64,000 nucleotides of DNA, taken from Lentisphaera araneosa HTCC2155. GTDB lineage: Bacteria > Verrucomicrobiota > Lentisphaeria > Lentisphaerales > Lentisphaeraceae. Under the pieces are notes generated by a model. The model did no database searches, was not told the origin of the DNA, and saw nothing but the letters and a program-made list of their open reading frames with translations. Location: the NCBI RefSeq assembly GCF_000170755.1, contig NZ_ABCK01000015.1:1-64000 (forward strand), in the 5' to 3' direction. Both the position numbers and the translations under genes were made by a program. This document shows, in pieces, positions 1 through 8,971 of this stretch; the stretch's first letter is position 1; the number at the start of each line of letters is the position of its first letter.

Positions 1-2
1 GT

Positions 3-434
3 AAAGCAGGCGAACATTATGTCACGTCAGAATTGCTTTTCAGAGGCTACAATGCCAGTATAATGAGCGTTGATGTGGGAATGGATATTATCGCGACCAA
101 GAATAACAAACTCTTATCACTGCAAGTTAAAACATCTAACTGGCACAAGCGTACAAACTCTTATGTATTTGATATGCGCACGGTGGCCTTGGAAAGAGAT
201 TACGCCGGAAATGTCTTTTATGTTTTTGTCATGCTGCATACCGACGGCACAAAGTCTGCACTTATTTTACCCACCGCCAAAATCGATGAGCTGATGCACA
301 GTAATGCGATAAAGGCAATTCAGAATAAGGAACGCTTCCGTGTAACACTCAAAATTCGTAAAGACCAGATCTATATAGGAACACTTGATAATCCTATTGA
401 TTATTTCTGGAATAACTGGGGCTGTATTAAGTAG
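3..434 (+). CDS. PD-(D/E)XK nuclease-like protein, 5' end outside window
   Basis: The frame is open to the left edge, so this is the C-terminal part of a longer protein; position 3 is only the first full codon. The visible start reads GEHYVTSELLFRGY, then GMDIIA and SLQVKTS. That D...QxK arrangement and the 'GE..V.SEL..RGY' opening resemble the restriction-endonuclease-like fold of DUF4365-type and intron-associated PD-(D/E)XK proteins; this is a motif judgement and no alignment was done. It is followed 21 bp later by a second nuclease-like gene on the same strand. Both lie on the element side of the integrase at 2089-3288, so it is probably element cargo. A defence or DNA-processing role is inference. 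Confidence 0.55.
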   Translation, partial: KAGEHYVTSELLFRGYNASIMSVDVGMDIIATKNNKLLSLQVKTSNWHKRTNSYVFDMRTVALERDYAGNVFYVFVMLHTDGTKSALILPTAKIDELMHSNAIKAIQNKERFRVTLKIRKDQIYIGTLDNPIDYFWNNWGCIK

Positions 435-455
435 ATTGAAGAGAGGGAAGTAACC

Positions 456-1379
456 ATGAATACAAAGAAAATATCATCATCGCAATTATCGAAAGCTAAT
501 AAGCTTCAGACACGCGAAGTCTTTGCACAGCTACTGGCGGCTGGTTTAACGACGCAAGTCGAAGGCAAGTGGCAACTAACAGATAATGGTAAAATACTAG
601 GTGGAGAAATTCGTAGTTCTAAGCAGTATGGCGATTATATTGTCTGGCCGGAGGACTTATTACAGAAATTGAATAGTGCGCCGGAGTCATCTGGACAGTC
701 ACCCACGACGGCCGCTCCAGGGAAATCCAAAACAACTTTGAGCTCAACTAAGATCGGTTCTCACTTCAGTTACTCCGCATCCAAGATCAATAAGATTCTG
801 GCGGAATTGGGCTGGATTGAGAAAGGCGTTAAGGGCTGGAAGATCACTGATGCTGGGCGACAGCACGGTGGTGTTGAACAGGAGCATTATCAATCAGGTA
901 TTCCCTATACACGCTGGCCTGAATCAATTCTTCAGGACTCCGTTCTAACGAAAACAGTTGAGAGCCTGAGTAATACAAGTATTGCGCCACCTCAAATCAA
1001 TGAGGATAAAGATACCACAGATGATTATCGCAAGAAATATCCAGCTAATATTCGAACTCATGATGGACACCGCGTGCGCTCACGTGGCGAGGCAATGATT
1101 GATAACTGGCTCTACATTTCCGGTATTGTTCACGCTTACGAACGCCGTCTACCAATCGAGGAAGATGTTCTTTGCGATTTCTATATTCCGCACGGTAAAG
1201 TTTATATCGAGTACTGGGGGCTCGAAGAACAAGAACGCTACGCTGCCCGCAAAAAGCAAAAACAGGAAATCTATGCCAAATACGGCTACAAACTCATCGA
1301 ACTCACCGATTCCGACATTGAGAGCCTCGACGACGTTCTCCCCCGTAAACTCCTCAAATTCGGTATCTCGACAGAATAG
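456..1379 (+). CDS. Winged-helix/nuclease-fold protein with two internal repeats (hypothetical)
   Basis: A 307-residue protein. Two repeats of about 55 residues (roughly 13-70 and 101-160) each hold a helix-turn-helix-like stretch followed by GxWxxTDxG and a WPE-type ending (VWPEDLL, RWPESIL). The C-terminal third (from about 200) has RVRSRGEAMIDNWLY, then CDFYIPHGKVYIEYWG and KYGYKLIELTDSDI. The E...D-x-E-Y-W pattern fits a very-short-patch-repair/DUF559-like PD-(D/E)XK nuclease. The architecture of two DNA-binding-like repeats plus a nuclease fold is what can be seen; specificity is unknown. A possible SD (GAGAGGGAAG) lies before the ATG. It follows the first nuclease-like gene closely and is probably co-transcribed with it and the next gene. 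Confidence 0.6.
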   Translation: MNTKKISSSQLSKANKLQTREVFAQLLAAGLTTQVEGKWQLTDNGKILGGEIRSSKQYGDYIVWPEDLLQKLNSAPESSGQSPTTAAPGKSKTTLSSTKIGSHFSYSASKINKILAELGWIEKGVKGWKITDAGRQHGGVEQEHYQSGIPYTRWPESILQDSVLTKTVESLSNTSIAPPQINEDKDTTDDYRKKYPANIRTHDGHRVRSRGEAMIDNWLYISGIVHAYERRLPIEEDVLCDFYIPHGKVYIEYWGLEEQERYAARKKQKQEIYAKYGYKLIELTDSDIESLDDVLPRKLLKFGISTE

Positions 1380-1381
1380 AT

Positions 1382-1828
1382 ATGAAAAACTTCCTAATAA
1401 TCCTAGTTATTGCTACGATTGCTTATGCTGTAAATCAGCAGAAGAGTTCTTCAAGTAAGCCTTCTTCGAATACTCAGCTTAATACTTCGTCTATTGAAGA
1501 TCAAAGGATTCAGAAGGCCTTTAGAAATCAGCAGAGTGATATTCAAGTTAAGGGCTCCGGCTCCGTGATTAAAGTATTACCCGATGATACCAAAGGCAGT
1601 AAACATCAGAAGTTCATTCTCAAGTTAGCCTCTGGTCAGACAGTACTCATTGCTCATAACATTGATTTGGCTCCGAGAATCAATTCTCTTCGCAAGGGTG
1701 ATATCGTGAGCTTTAATGGTGAATACGAATGGAATTCACAAGGGGGAGTGATTCATTGGACACATCACGATCCTCAACGCCGTCACGAAGATGGCTGGTT
1801 AAAGCATAAAGACAAAATATATAAATAA
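1382..1828 (+). CDS. DUF3465-type small exported protein
   Basis: A 148-residue protein starting 2 bp after the previous stop. The N-terminus is a short hydrophobic segment (FLIILVIATIAYAV), probably a signal anchor, followed by a Ser/Lys/Gln-rich linker. The globular part (about 45-148) has IQKAFRNQQSD, GSGSVIKVLPDD, FILKLASGQTVLIAHNIDLA and the ending THHDPQRRHEDGWLKH. That ending is characteristic of DUF3465, a family of small OB-fold-like proteins of unknown function. The spacing implies translational coupling to the upstream nuclease-fold gene. Its presence on a mobile element may be accidental. Confidence 0.7.
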   Translation: MKNFLIILVIATIAYAVNQQKSSSSKPSSNTQLNTSSIEDQRIQKAFRNQQSDIQVKGSGSVIKVLPDDTKGSKHQKFILKLASGQTVLIAHNIDLAPRINSLRKGDIVSFNGEYEWNSQGGVIHWTHHDPQRRHEDGWLKHKDKIYK

Positions 1829-1843
1829 AAGGAGATGACGATT

Positions 1844-1987
1844 ATGTCTAACAACGAATATGAAGAAGATCACGAATATCCGAAACAGGATGAAACTTGC
1901 CCTGATTGTGAGGGGACTGGTTTTCAAATTGGTGATGATGGAGAAGAATCATGTGATAACTGTGCTGGGTCAGGTGAAGTAGATTAA
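1844..1987 (+). CDS. 47-residue CxxCxGxG zinc-finger-like protein
   Basis: A very short gene with a good SD (AAAGGAGAT) about 8 bp before the ATG and only 15 bp after the preceding stop. The product is acidic and carries two CxxCxGxG motifs: CPDCEGTG at residues 19-26 and CDNCAGSG at 37-44. This is the repeat that forms the DnaJ cysteine-rich zinc-binding domain. One zinc ion could be bound by the pair. There is no J-domain. It appears to be the last gene of the run that begins at the left edge. Function is unknown; a zinc-binding accessory role is inference. Confidence 0.7.
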   Translation: MSNNEYEEDHEYPKQDETCPDCEGTGFQIGDDGEESCDNCAGSGEVD

Positions 1988-2088
1988 ATCGCTGGTAATC
2001 ATTTGTTCAGTCTAAAAATCTAGAAGATTCCATTTGTTATCAATGACTCATGAATCATACATGCACCATATTTTGTATGTCACCTAAA

Positions 2089-3288
2089 CTAATTTTTCTT
2101 TGAGAGAATTTCTTTTTTAAGCTCTTTCCAATTAGACTTATTCATGGATTCTACCAAAGCAAATAGTTCATTTATTTCAATTTTAGGGACTTCTTTATTT
2201 TTAGGCTCTAGCCACTTGCGGGCAGATTCTATATCAATATGTGTATAATGGCGCGTCATGGCTGGTGAACCATGCCCAACGATGGCCTGAACTACTGACA
2301 TCGGCACACCAGCTTTCGCACAGGTACTTACGAAAGTGTGACGGAGTGAATGGAACCCGACCTTCCCATCCCTTATTTTAAGGTCGATAAAAATGCGCTT
2401 CACTAAAGAACTGAGATTTGTTCTACTCTTCTGATATGATGCTGCCATCTCCGGCAAAACTAAGTCATTACTTAGTTTTTGTTGTTTTACCCATTGCAAG
2501 GCTTTTCTTAATTCCGGTAAAATAGGAACGTGAACTACTTTTTCAGATTTGGCTGTTTTCCATGGAGTGAAAATTATTTTTTCCCGCTTCAAATCTACAT
2601 CTGCCCATTTGAGTAAAGCGGCATCTTTTAATCTCATCCCCGTATAGATACCCAAATTCATTAAAACCCACACCTCCCCTTTGGGGTAACTTGTCAGCTT
2701 ATCGACTTCATCATCATTGAGTTCTCGCCACGATTCCTTCTTCAAACTCTTAGAAATAATTCCCTCAAAAGGATTCTTAGTCACACCACAATCTTTACTG
2801 ACTGTATCAAAATAGAGCTTCAAGAAATTTTTATACTTATTGTAGGTATTGGGTGACACCTTTAAAGATTCTAAAAACTCCTCTGCTACCTTGGGAGTTA
2901 ATTCATCCAAATAGATCAGCTCATCATACTCCGCTTCGACAAACCTCACAAATTTCTGTAGATGTTGTTTATAAGACGTTATTGTTGATTTACCACTATC
3001 CCGCCTTCGCTTTGACTTAAAGTATAAATCCCAGGCATCGTCTAAAGAAATACGTTCAGTAGAAATCAGGCCTTTCGCTTTTGCTATGAACTCTGCCGCC
3101 TCTGCTTCATTACTTGCCTTCTGTGGAGATAAGTACTTTTCTGCTTCTTTTGTCGCTATTGCCTTATTGGGGGTTTTTAAGGATACGACTTTCTTTTTTC
3201 CATTAACGGTAAAACGTAAGTAATAGATATTGCCACGCTTAAAAATATTCCCTAACCCCTTAGCTCTGGCCATCTTCTTCATCTCCAT
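2089..3288 (-). CDS. Tyrosine recombinase (phage-type integrase)
   Basis: A 399-residue integrase. The N-terminal part has an AP2-like segment (GNIFKRGNIYYLRF), the middle a SAM-like core-binding domain (about 85-180, DAWDLYFKSK...), and the C-terminal part the catalytic domain. Catalytic residues are visible: Arg in TGMRLKDA, the HSLRHTF box, His in GHGSP and the nucleophile Tyr in TRHYTH. The start could be the Met of MARAKG at 3273, which has GGAG at a good distance. It points away from the tRNA whose 3' end is at 3416, the usual layout for elements integrated at a tRNA 3' end. The element would therefore extend leftwards out of the window. Confidence 0.93.
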   Translation of the reverse strand: MEMKKMARAKGLGNIFKRGNIYYLRFTVNGKKKVVSLKTPNKAIATKEAEKYLSPQKASNEAEAAEFIAKAKGLISTERISLDDAWDLYFKSKRRRDSGKSTITSYKQHLQKFVRFVEAEYDELIYLDELTPKVAEEFLESLKVSPNTYNKYKNFLKLYFDTVSKDCGVTKNPFEGIISKSLKKESWRELNDDEVDKLTSYPKGEVWVLMNLGIYTGMRLKDAALLKWADVDLKREKIIFTPWKTAKSEKVVHVPILPELRKALQWVKQQKLSNDLVLPEMAASYQKSRTNLSSLVKRIFIDLKIRDGKVGFHSLRHTFVSTCAKAGVPMSVVQAIVGHGSPAMTRHYTHIDIESARKWLEPKNKEVPKIEINELFALVESMNKSNWKELKKEILSKKN

Positions 3289-3374
3289 TCATATCAGTTC
3301 ACATCTGATCATAAAGGTACATGACGAAAAAGCAAAGTGCTACAAAAGTGCTACAAAATTAGTTTTTTTAACAT

Positions 3375-3405
3375 AAAAAAAGCACTTACATTGCTGTAAG
3401 TGCTT
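3375..3405 (-). terminator. Rho-independent terminator of the CAU tRNA
   Basis: A perfect 11-bp stem (AAGCACTTACA / TGTAAGTGCTT) with a 4-base loop. Read on the minus strand, it is followed by a run of T and lies 11 bp past the tRNA 3' end. Confidence 0.85.
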
Positions 3406-3415
3406 GATTATCAAG

Positions 3416-3489
3416 TGGGCCCTGAGGGACTTGAACCCGCGACCGTCCGATTATGAGTCGGATGCTCTAACCAACTGAGCTAAGAGCCC
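3416..3489 (-). tRNA. tRNA with CAU anticodon (probably Ile2, possibly Met)
   Basis: A 74-base cloverleaf. The acceptor stem is GGGCTCT with AGGGCCC, the anticodon stem CCGA/TCGG with loop CTCATAA (anticodon CAT), and the T-arm is GGGTTCAAGTCCC-like. The discriminator is A and CCA is not encoded. The TTAGCTCAGTTGGTTAGAGC body and the GACTCATAATC loop region resemble bacterial tRNA-Ile2 (lysidine-modified CAU) more than initiator tRNA. Elongator Met cannot be excluded by eye. It probably serves as the attachment site for the integrase-bearing element to its left. Confidence 0.88.
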
Positions 3490-3691
3490 GAAAAACGAGT
3501 TGAACTATGCCACCAATGCATATGAATTCAAACATATTTGAATCATAAAAAGGAAAAATCCTTCTATAAAATGGCTCTTGATTTTTATTCCCCATTCTTC
3601 AATAGAATTTCTAATTGTTTTAGTCTGCTATGGGGCAAGAACTTAAAGTCATATTGAATGATATGTAAGGATCGTTTAAGCGAAGAATTAA

Positions 3692-3762
3692 AGAGGCTCC
3701 GCACCCTTTCCCGCAAGGTGTGGTGCTGCCACACAGGCTGTTCCAAAATGCTTGCGAGACAG
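3692..3762. repeat. Cluster of short palindromic modules
   Basis: Several G/C-rich hairpins lie head to tail in an otherwise AT-rich spacer, including GTGTGG-TGCTG-CCACAC (3718-3734). No reading frame is supported. The same kind of hairpin cluster recurs at many intergenic sites in this window. Confidence 0.5.
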
Positions 3763-3864
3763 ATAAAAAGATTTAATTTAAAACTATCTTTCCATATGTT
3801 ACGATTAAATATAACACTTTAAGTTTTTTTTCGACTCGTAAAACTCAGCACTCGCCAAATTAAA

Positions 3865-3890
3865 GCCGCAATGATTGCGGAGCTCCCAGC
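3865..3890 (+). repeat. REP-like hairpin, diverged copy
   Basis: CCGCAAT-G-ATTGCGG followed by AGCTCCCAG. It has the stem plus TCCCAG tail seen in the other REP-like copies at 3948, 10877 and 38888. It is an empty (uninterrupted) site. Confidence 0.6.
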
Positions 3891-3947
3891 TAAATCTTTT
3901 ATTTATTTGTGTTTATCTGTGGATGAATATTTACCCACTCTTATTAA

Positions 3948-3980
3948 TAGCGCATTGGAATGCGGGGCTCCCAGGCGCTA
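3948..3980 (+). repeat. REP-like hairpin, empty IS110 target
   Basis: CGCATTGGAATGCG hairpin followed by GGGCTCCCAGG, enclosed by an outer TAGCGC/GCGCTA inverted repeat. The GCTCC^CAGG tail is the sequence at which both IS110 copies in this window are inserted; here it is uninterrupted. Confidence 0.75.
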
Positions 3981-4000
3981 ACAAAACACCATTTACCTGA

Positions 4001-4528
4001 TACCTAAGCACGAAGTGCGCTACCTAAGCACGAAGTGCGCTACCTAAGCACGAAGTGCGCTACCTAAGCACGAAGTGCGCTACCTAAGCACGAAGTGCGC
4101 TACCTAAGCACGAAGTGCGCTACCTAAGCACGAAGTGCGCTACCTAAGCACGAAGTGCGCTACCTAAGCACGAAGTGCGCTACCTAAGCACGAAGTGCGC
4201 TACCTAAGCACGAAGTGCGCTACCTAAGCACGAAGTGCGCTACCTAAGCACGAAGTGCGCTACCTAAGCACGAAGTGCGCTACCTAAGCACGAAGTGCGC
4301 TACCTAAGCACGAAGTGCGCTACCTAAGCACGAAGTGCGCTACCTAAGCACGAAGTGCGCTACCTAAGCACGAAGTGCGCTACCTAAGCACGAAGTGCGC
4401 TACCTAAGCACGAAGTGCGCTACCTAAGCACGAAGTGCGCTACCTAAGCACGAAGTGCGCTACCTAAGCACGAAGTGCGCTACCTAAGCACGAAGTGCGC
4501 TACCTAAGCACGAAGTGCGCTACCTAAG
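4001..4528 (-). repeat. 26-copy perfect tandem array of a 20-bp palindromic unit
   Basis: The unit tacctaagcacgaagtgcgc occurs 26 times without a mismatch (4001-4520), plus an 8-base partial copy. Each unit contains GCAC-GAA-GTGC. On the minus strand it reads GCGCACTTCGTGC followed by TTAGGTA. It is the same 'word plus linker' found once each in mixed clusters near 36243, 50372 and 53541. No spacers separate the copies. It lies immediately past the 3' end of a sulfatase gene. Confidence 0.97.
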
Positions 4529-4560
4529 GCAACTTGTTGCCGCTACCTTGAGCGCAGCGA
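4521..4560 (-). repeat. Mixed palindromic modules flanking the array
   Basis: On the minus strand: a GATCGCTGCGCTC word, then GCGGCAACAAGTTGCC followed by TTAGGTA, leading directly into the 20-bp array. Both words recur elsewhere in the window. Confidence 0.7.
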
Positions 4561-5910
4561 TCAACCCTTTTTCTTTTTTACTTTGGGTTTAGGCGCTTTA
4601 AAAAGACTTTTTTGCTGGGCCATTTCATCGATCACTTGTTTTAAATTAGTAAAGATCGCCTGATCTTTTTCACTGGCAGAGTCAAATTTAACTTTTTCTT
4701 CCACAAAGTGTGCTGGAAATTTTTGGTAAATAATTTTTTTATTCTTGTCTAACAAAACTCCATGAGTCACGTTGCGAGCCCATTCACCGCCTTTGAAGTA
4801 CCAAATATAAATCAGTTTTTTCTCACGTGTTTCTTTACCAGAAAGAGTTGACCACAAGCTAACTCCATCCCCTGGATAATTATCGGGAAGCGGTGCACCA
4901 GTGATCTCACAAAGAGTGGGCATGATATCAGAGAACTCCACCAATTCAGTTTTTTGGACTTTGGGGGCGATTTTGCCGGGCCAGTTAACTATAAAAGGAA
5001 CTCTTGTTCCCTCGTCAAGAACCTTACCTTTTTTACCAATAACTTCGCGACCACTCCATTGAGTCCTGATCGGTGCTTCAGTACCATTATCACCAGTGAA
5101 AATCACAAGCGTATTTTCACGTAGGCCGAGGCTTTCCAACTTTGTAATAATTTTACCGACGATTTTATCTGCATACTGCACCATGTCGCGAAAATGAATT
5201 TTCTTCTGATCATTATCACCTGGTCCCTTATAGGTCTTTGAACCCGGTGATTTAGGATCCCAAGTTAATGAATCTGGCGTCGCATCAAAGGGACAATGGG
5301 TGAGAATCATCGGGTAATAAATAAAGAAGGGCTTATCCTTATTGGTCTCCATAAAATCACAAAGAAAGTCTGCGCAAACATCTGGTCCATACTCACCATT
5401 ACTATAATCCACTGCTTTGCCATTGATCTCTAATTGAGGGTTGGAAAAACGGCTATCAAAAGTCGTTCCCTCTTTCGCTTTTGGACGAAAATGCTGCCAT
5501 AAACAGGCTTGATCAAAACCAAAATGTTGGGGCGCATCTTTTTCTCTTCCCAGTTGCCACTTCCCCGCAATTGCCGTTGTGTAACCCGTTTTTTTGAGCT
5601 GGTGAGCAAAAGTCGTCTGAGATCGATCTAACACACCAAACTTCGTGAAATTACGTTTGTTATAAAGGCCGGTCATGATCTTTATGCGAGACGGAGTGCA
5701 GATGGGATTGGCAAAGCACTGTTCAAAGCGCATGCCTGTCTCTGCCAGCTTATCCAAGACAGGTGTTCTATAATCTTCACTTCCATTAGAACTAATGCAT
5801 TCATAGCCCATATCATCGGCCATAATTAAAACGATATTGGGTTTATTTTCCGCCGCCAAAAGCTTGAAACAAGCCATCGATAAAAAGAGTAAGATTGAAA
5901 ATTTGTTCAT
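4561..5910 (-). CDS. Secreted sulfatase (formylglycine-dependent)
   Basis: A 449-residue sulfatase that hydrolyses sulfate esters, probably from sulfated polysaccharides, outside the cytoplasm. Residues 1-20 are a signal peptide. The metal-binding start PNIVLIMADDMG is at 24-35. The activation motif C71-T-P-S-R75 means Cys is to be converted to formylglycine. A second signature, GYTTAIAGKWQLG, is at about 109-121, and FTGDNGTE provides further metal ligands. The C-terminus is lysine-rich. The maturase needed for formylglycine is not in the window. The gene stands alone: a palindrome lies 52-70 bp upstream and the 26-copy array directly downstream. Confidence 0.95.
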   Translation of the reverse strand: MNKFSILLFLSMACFKLLAAENKPNIVLIMADDMGYECISSNGSEDYRTPVLDKLAETGMRFEQCFANPICTPSRIKIMTGLYNKRNFTKFGVLDRSQTTFAHQLKKTGYTTAIAGKWQLGREKDAPQHFGFDQACLWQHFRPKAKEGTTFDSRFSNPQLEINGKAVDYSNGEYGPDVCADFLCDFMETNKDKPFFIYYPMILTHCPFDATPDSLTWDPKSPGSKTYKGPGDNDQKKIHFRDMVQYADKIVGKIITKLESLGLRENTLVIFTGDNGTEAPIRTQWSGREVIGKKGKVLDEGTRVPFIVNWPGKIAPKVQKTELVEFSDIMPTLCEITGAPLPDNYPGDGVSLWSTLSGKETREKKLIYIWYFKGGEWARNVTHGVLLDKNKKIIYQKFPAHFVEEKVKFDSASEKDQAIFTNLKQVIDEMAQQKSLFKAPKPKVKKKKG

Positions 5911-5961
5911 ATTTCCTCATTAATAATTTTTCTATTACTACACCAGACTTGTCGTAAAGGT

Positions 5962-5980
5962 TACTTCACCCAGTGAAGTA
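5962..5980. promoter_or_regulatory. Possible operator upstream of sulfatase
   Basis: A perfect inverted repeat, TACTTCAC-cca-GTGAAGTA, 52-70 bp before the sulfatase start. It could be a repressor site. No regulator is adjacent, so the role is inference. Confidence 0.4.
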
Positions 5981-6122
5981 TAACACATTTTTTAACCCCT
6001 TCGATTAGCTAAGGCCCCTTGGGAGATCGCATTCAAACTACTGCCGTAGGGGCGGATAATTATATCTGCCCGTATGATAATTCCCGGGCTTTTCTGAGTG
6101 CACTTACAACTAGAATACGAGA

Positions 6123-6910
6123 TTAATTAACGAATTTCTGAAACCATGCAGGTCGCCTTCGCTCCAATACTTCCAGATAGGTCTTTTCATTATATGGATT
6201 TCTCGTTTTCCAGCAGCGATACATGATACGAATCCATTTGTATGCCAAAGCTCTAAGTATAGTGAAATGAGGTATGTTAAGAGCTTTCTTATGATAATAA
6301 AATTCATGTGCCCATATTGACGATCTTATGGAATTATTTGCGAACTCCACAAAACTAAGTTGAGTGAACCTATCACATAAAAAACGTCTTCGGACAATAT
6401 TCATTTTTCCACTCTGAATTGTCACAGGAGCTATTTCACTGATTTTAAGAACCTCATTTACAGACTTAAATTTATCTCGATCGTCCCCAAAGAAAGCCAT
6501 AAGACGTGGGCCGATACTAGGGCCTGCTCCTGGGAAAGATTGAAACATTTCATAGTCTTCATTACTGCGATATGCTTGCTCAATTTTTTCGTCATAAGCT
6601 TTAATGACCTTATTTAAACTCCTGATTCTGTGGCAGAATTGTTGTATCTCAAATATGTAGTAATCCAACTCACCTTCATCATTAACAACAATTACGGAGG
6701 AGCGTAATATTTGAACTCTCTCTTTTGTTTTACTATGATTGGTACTGCGTTTGTTAAAGAATTTGGTAATGCCGATTTGATGAGCATTAATAACATCCTG
6801 CGGGCTTGGATATTTGTCTAAAAAGTCTAGAAACATATCTGCATATAAATGATTGCCCACGACTTTGAGGGCGTTTGGGTAATAAATCTTCAATAACGCA
6901 GTTAATTGAT
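6123..6910 (-). pseudogene. IS110 transposase, C-terminal part (disrupted)
   Basis: Encodes the Tnp_20 half of an IS110 (DEDD) transposase. PGAGPSIGPRLMAFFGD carries the catalytic-serine region, followed by SGKMNIVRRRFLCDRFTQL, nearly identical to residues of the intact copy at 37514-38761. The N-terminal half is at 8500-8971. If the 1583-bp IS and one TAGTTA copy are removed, the two parts join in frame into 419 residues (416 codons including stop in the intact copy). Disruption is therefore due only to the insertion, and it is probably recent. Confidence 0.9.
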
Positions 6911-6916
6911 TAGTTA

Positions 6917-8499
6917 GGCCTTACTGAATGACTCGCCTTTTGAGATACTCACCCTGGCTAATGAGACTTATAAAATTAAAAACATGGACGAATAGCTGCT
7001 TATAATATTGGCCAAAAAGTGATAAAAAGGCTAATGCCTTGTCCAAGTTCATCACCATGAATATTAAAGCAATAAGTGTTTCAGACGAAGCTTTAATTTT
7101 TGTGAAAATGCGATCGAGTTTATAGCGTCTTTTGGCTACGCCAAAACAACCTTCTACTTGGTTTCGTATAGCTTCATCTTGGCGTTGTATTTCCTTTTGT
7201 TCTTTACGTAATTTTTCATCTTTGGGAGGCCTTCCAAGGCTGGGGCCACTTATCCTTATCCCGTGTTTTTTACAATATGCTCGATTTTCTTTGGTTCGGT
7301 AGATTTTGTCCGCATGTGTTGATTCGGGATAATAACCGAATCGTTCTTTGTACTTTTCAATTTATGAAATCAGTTCGGTTCCTTCATTATAAGAGTCAAA
7401 ACTAATCGTATCGGTAAAGGTCCAGCCATCGACCACACTGACAGATATTTTAGCTCCGAATTCCGTATGAGCTCCCGCTTTCCCGCGAACTATGGGACGG
7501 ATATGTGGTTGATGAATGCTTACGATGCGATCATCTACACTTGTTACTTTGTTATCGTACATGTATTGCTGTTGCTGATAAAGTGTCCCGATCACCAGAA
7601 GTTCACGGTATAAACTAGGCTTCAATAGAGTAAGATCGGCATGTTTTTTGAGTTCATTTATACTGGCGAGATTCCTCCTTACGCAATGAAGTTGTCTGTT
7701 AATCACCTCTCGCCTTTTCTTTTTCGAAACACGTTTTTTTAGAACAATACTTAAAAAGCTTTTCCTGCCATCTTCACGATAAGTTCGAGGCTTAACTTTA
7801 TCTTCTTTGTTTGAGCGATGACACCAAAGGATATCGATTATTTCCTCCGTTTTTTCGCGGGCTTTATTTAGCAATCCTAGGTCTGTTGGGTAGTGAATAT
7901 CAGCAGGAACACAACTAGCGTCAACAATTAAAGAACCCTTATTTGATGGAGGATCATCGTCTGAATCATCATTAGAACCCTCTTCTTTTTTAAGTGTCGC
8001 TGCATGTAGGAGTTCGTCAATGTCTTTAATATCTTGAGCGCCAAAACGCTTTCGAAAATGTGTCATCATACTCGGATCAAAAGGTGCTTCCTGTTTATAT
8101 CTTTCAAAACCCAAGAAGTATTGAAGGTAGGGATTTTCAGAAATCATTTCCACCGTTTCTTCATCAGTTAAACTCAGCTTTACTTGAATGATAAGGGAAC
8201 CGAATGCAGTTCTTGCAGGAAGAGCTTTTGGCCCAGTATGACTGGTGAAATTTAGTGCATAGATTTCCTCTACATCTGTCCAAGGAATTATCGCTGCTAA
8301 CTTGACCCAGCGATTATTGATATTGAGTGTACCATCTAGAAAGTAAGGTAAATTGGCCATTTTGGGCTCTGAGCCCGTATTTTTATACATCTTATGCAAA
8401 CCTAATGACTGTTTTGAGGGGTTTTGTTTACATATAATATAGCATGATTCCTACTCATCTCATTGTCTGTGAGTAATATATGACTTAATCAGTGAGCCC
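6917..8499 (-). mobile_element. DUF772-type (IS5/IS1182-like) insertion sequence
   Basis: 1583 bp. Imperfect terminal inverted repeats are GGGCTCACTGA and GGCCTTACTGA. A 6-bp target duplication TAGTTA is at 6911-6916 and 8500-8505. The boundaries are confirmed because removing the element restores the IS110 transposase frame. It carries one transposase gene with an internal stop. Confidence 0.92.
6921..8399 (-). pseudogene. DUF772/DDE transposase with one in-frame stop
   Basis: The N-terminal part has FGSLIIQVKLSLTDEETV and YLQYFLGFERY (the DUF772 domain) and then LIVDASCVPADIHYPTDLG with the first catalytic Asp. At 7362-7364 the frame meets TAA, then continues in the same frame with IEKYKERFGYYPESTHADKIYRT, a typical DDE region, and ends at 6921 with YLKRRVIQ. 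A single nonsense change, perhaps CAA to TAA, therefore separates a 345-codon part from a 146-codon part. The element is probably no longer autonomous unless the stop is read through. The start could be the Met of MANLPYF at 8360. Confidence 0.85.
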
Positions 8500-8971
8500 T
8501 AGTTAAACGAGTTCTATCACCTACTAAATCACGCCTTTTTATATTAAGTCGCTTCAGTTTCCCCTTTGAAAAAGATGAGTCTACTTTTTGAACTTTATCA
8601 GGATGTTTTAAATACAGTTCAAGTAATGATTTAGTATCTGCTCGGTCACTTTTAGCACCACTCAAATGAAATGTTTTAGCAAACCTTGAAGCAGTCGTAG
8701 GATGAACCACATAGATATCAAACTCCGTGAATGATATTAATAAATTCATCAGTGCAGATTGGCAGCTCTCGATGACAATGGCAATGGAACCATTAACAGT
8801 TTCAAGTATGAGTGTATCAAAGAAGTTTTTGAGAGTAAGTAAATCACTACTGATAACTTTACATTCTTCTTCACAATCCTTAAGAATTCGTAGGTCATGC
8901 TTTTGATCCGCCCAGTCGATCGCAATAATAACTTGATATTCAGATGGATTTTTAGTTCTTGTATTATACAT
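8500..8971 (-). pseudogene. IS110 transposase, N-terminal part (disrupted)
   Basis: Encodes the RuvC-like DEDD domain: VIIAIDWADQKHDLRIL, VIESCQSALMN, SGAKSDRADTKSLLELYL. The start is the Met of MYNTRT at 8971, preceded by AGGAG. The in-frame upstream codons belong to the conserved leader and are not counted. It ends at the DUF772-type IS insertion. It is the partner of 6123-6910. By eye the protein is roughly two-thirds identical to the matching half of the copy at 37514. Confidence 0.9.

Noticed and set aside
3-3288. Prophage
   Set aside because: An integrase is present but no capsid, tail, terminase or lysis gene is visible in the part of the element within the window.
4001-4528. CRISPR array
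   Set aside because: Repeats are 20 bp, directly abutting with no spacers, and no cas gene is in the window.
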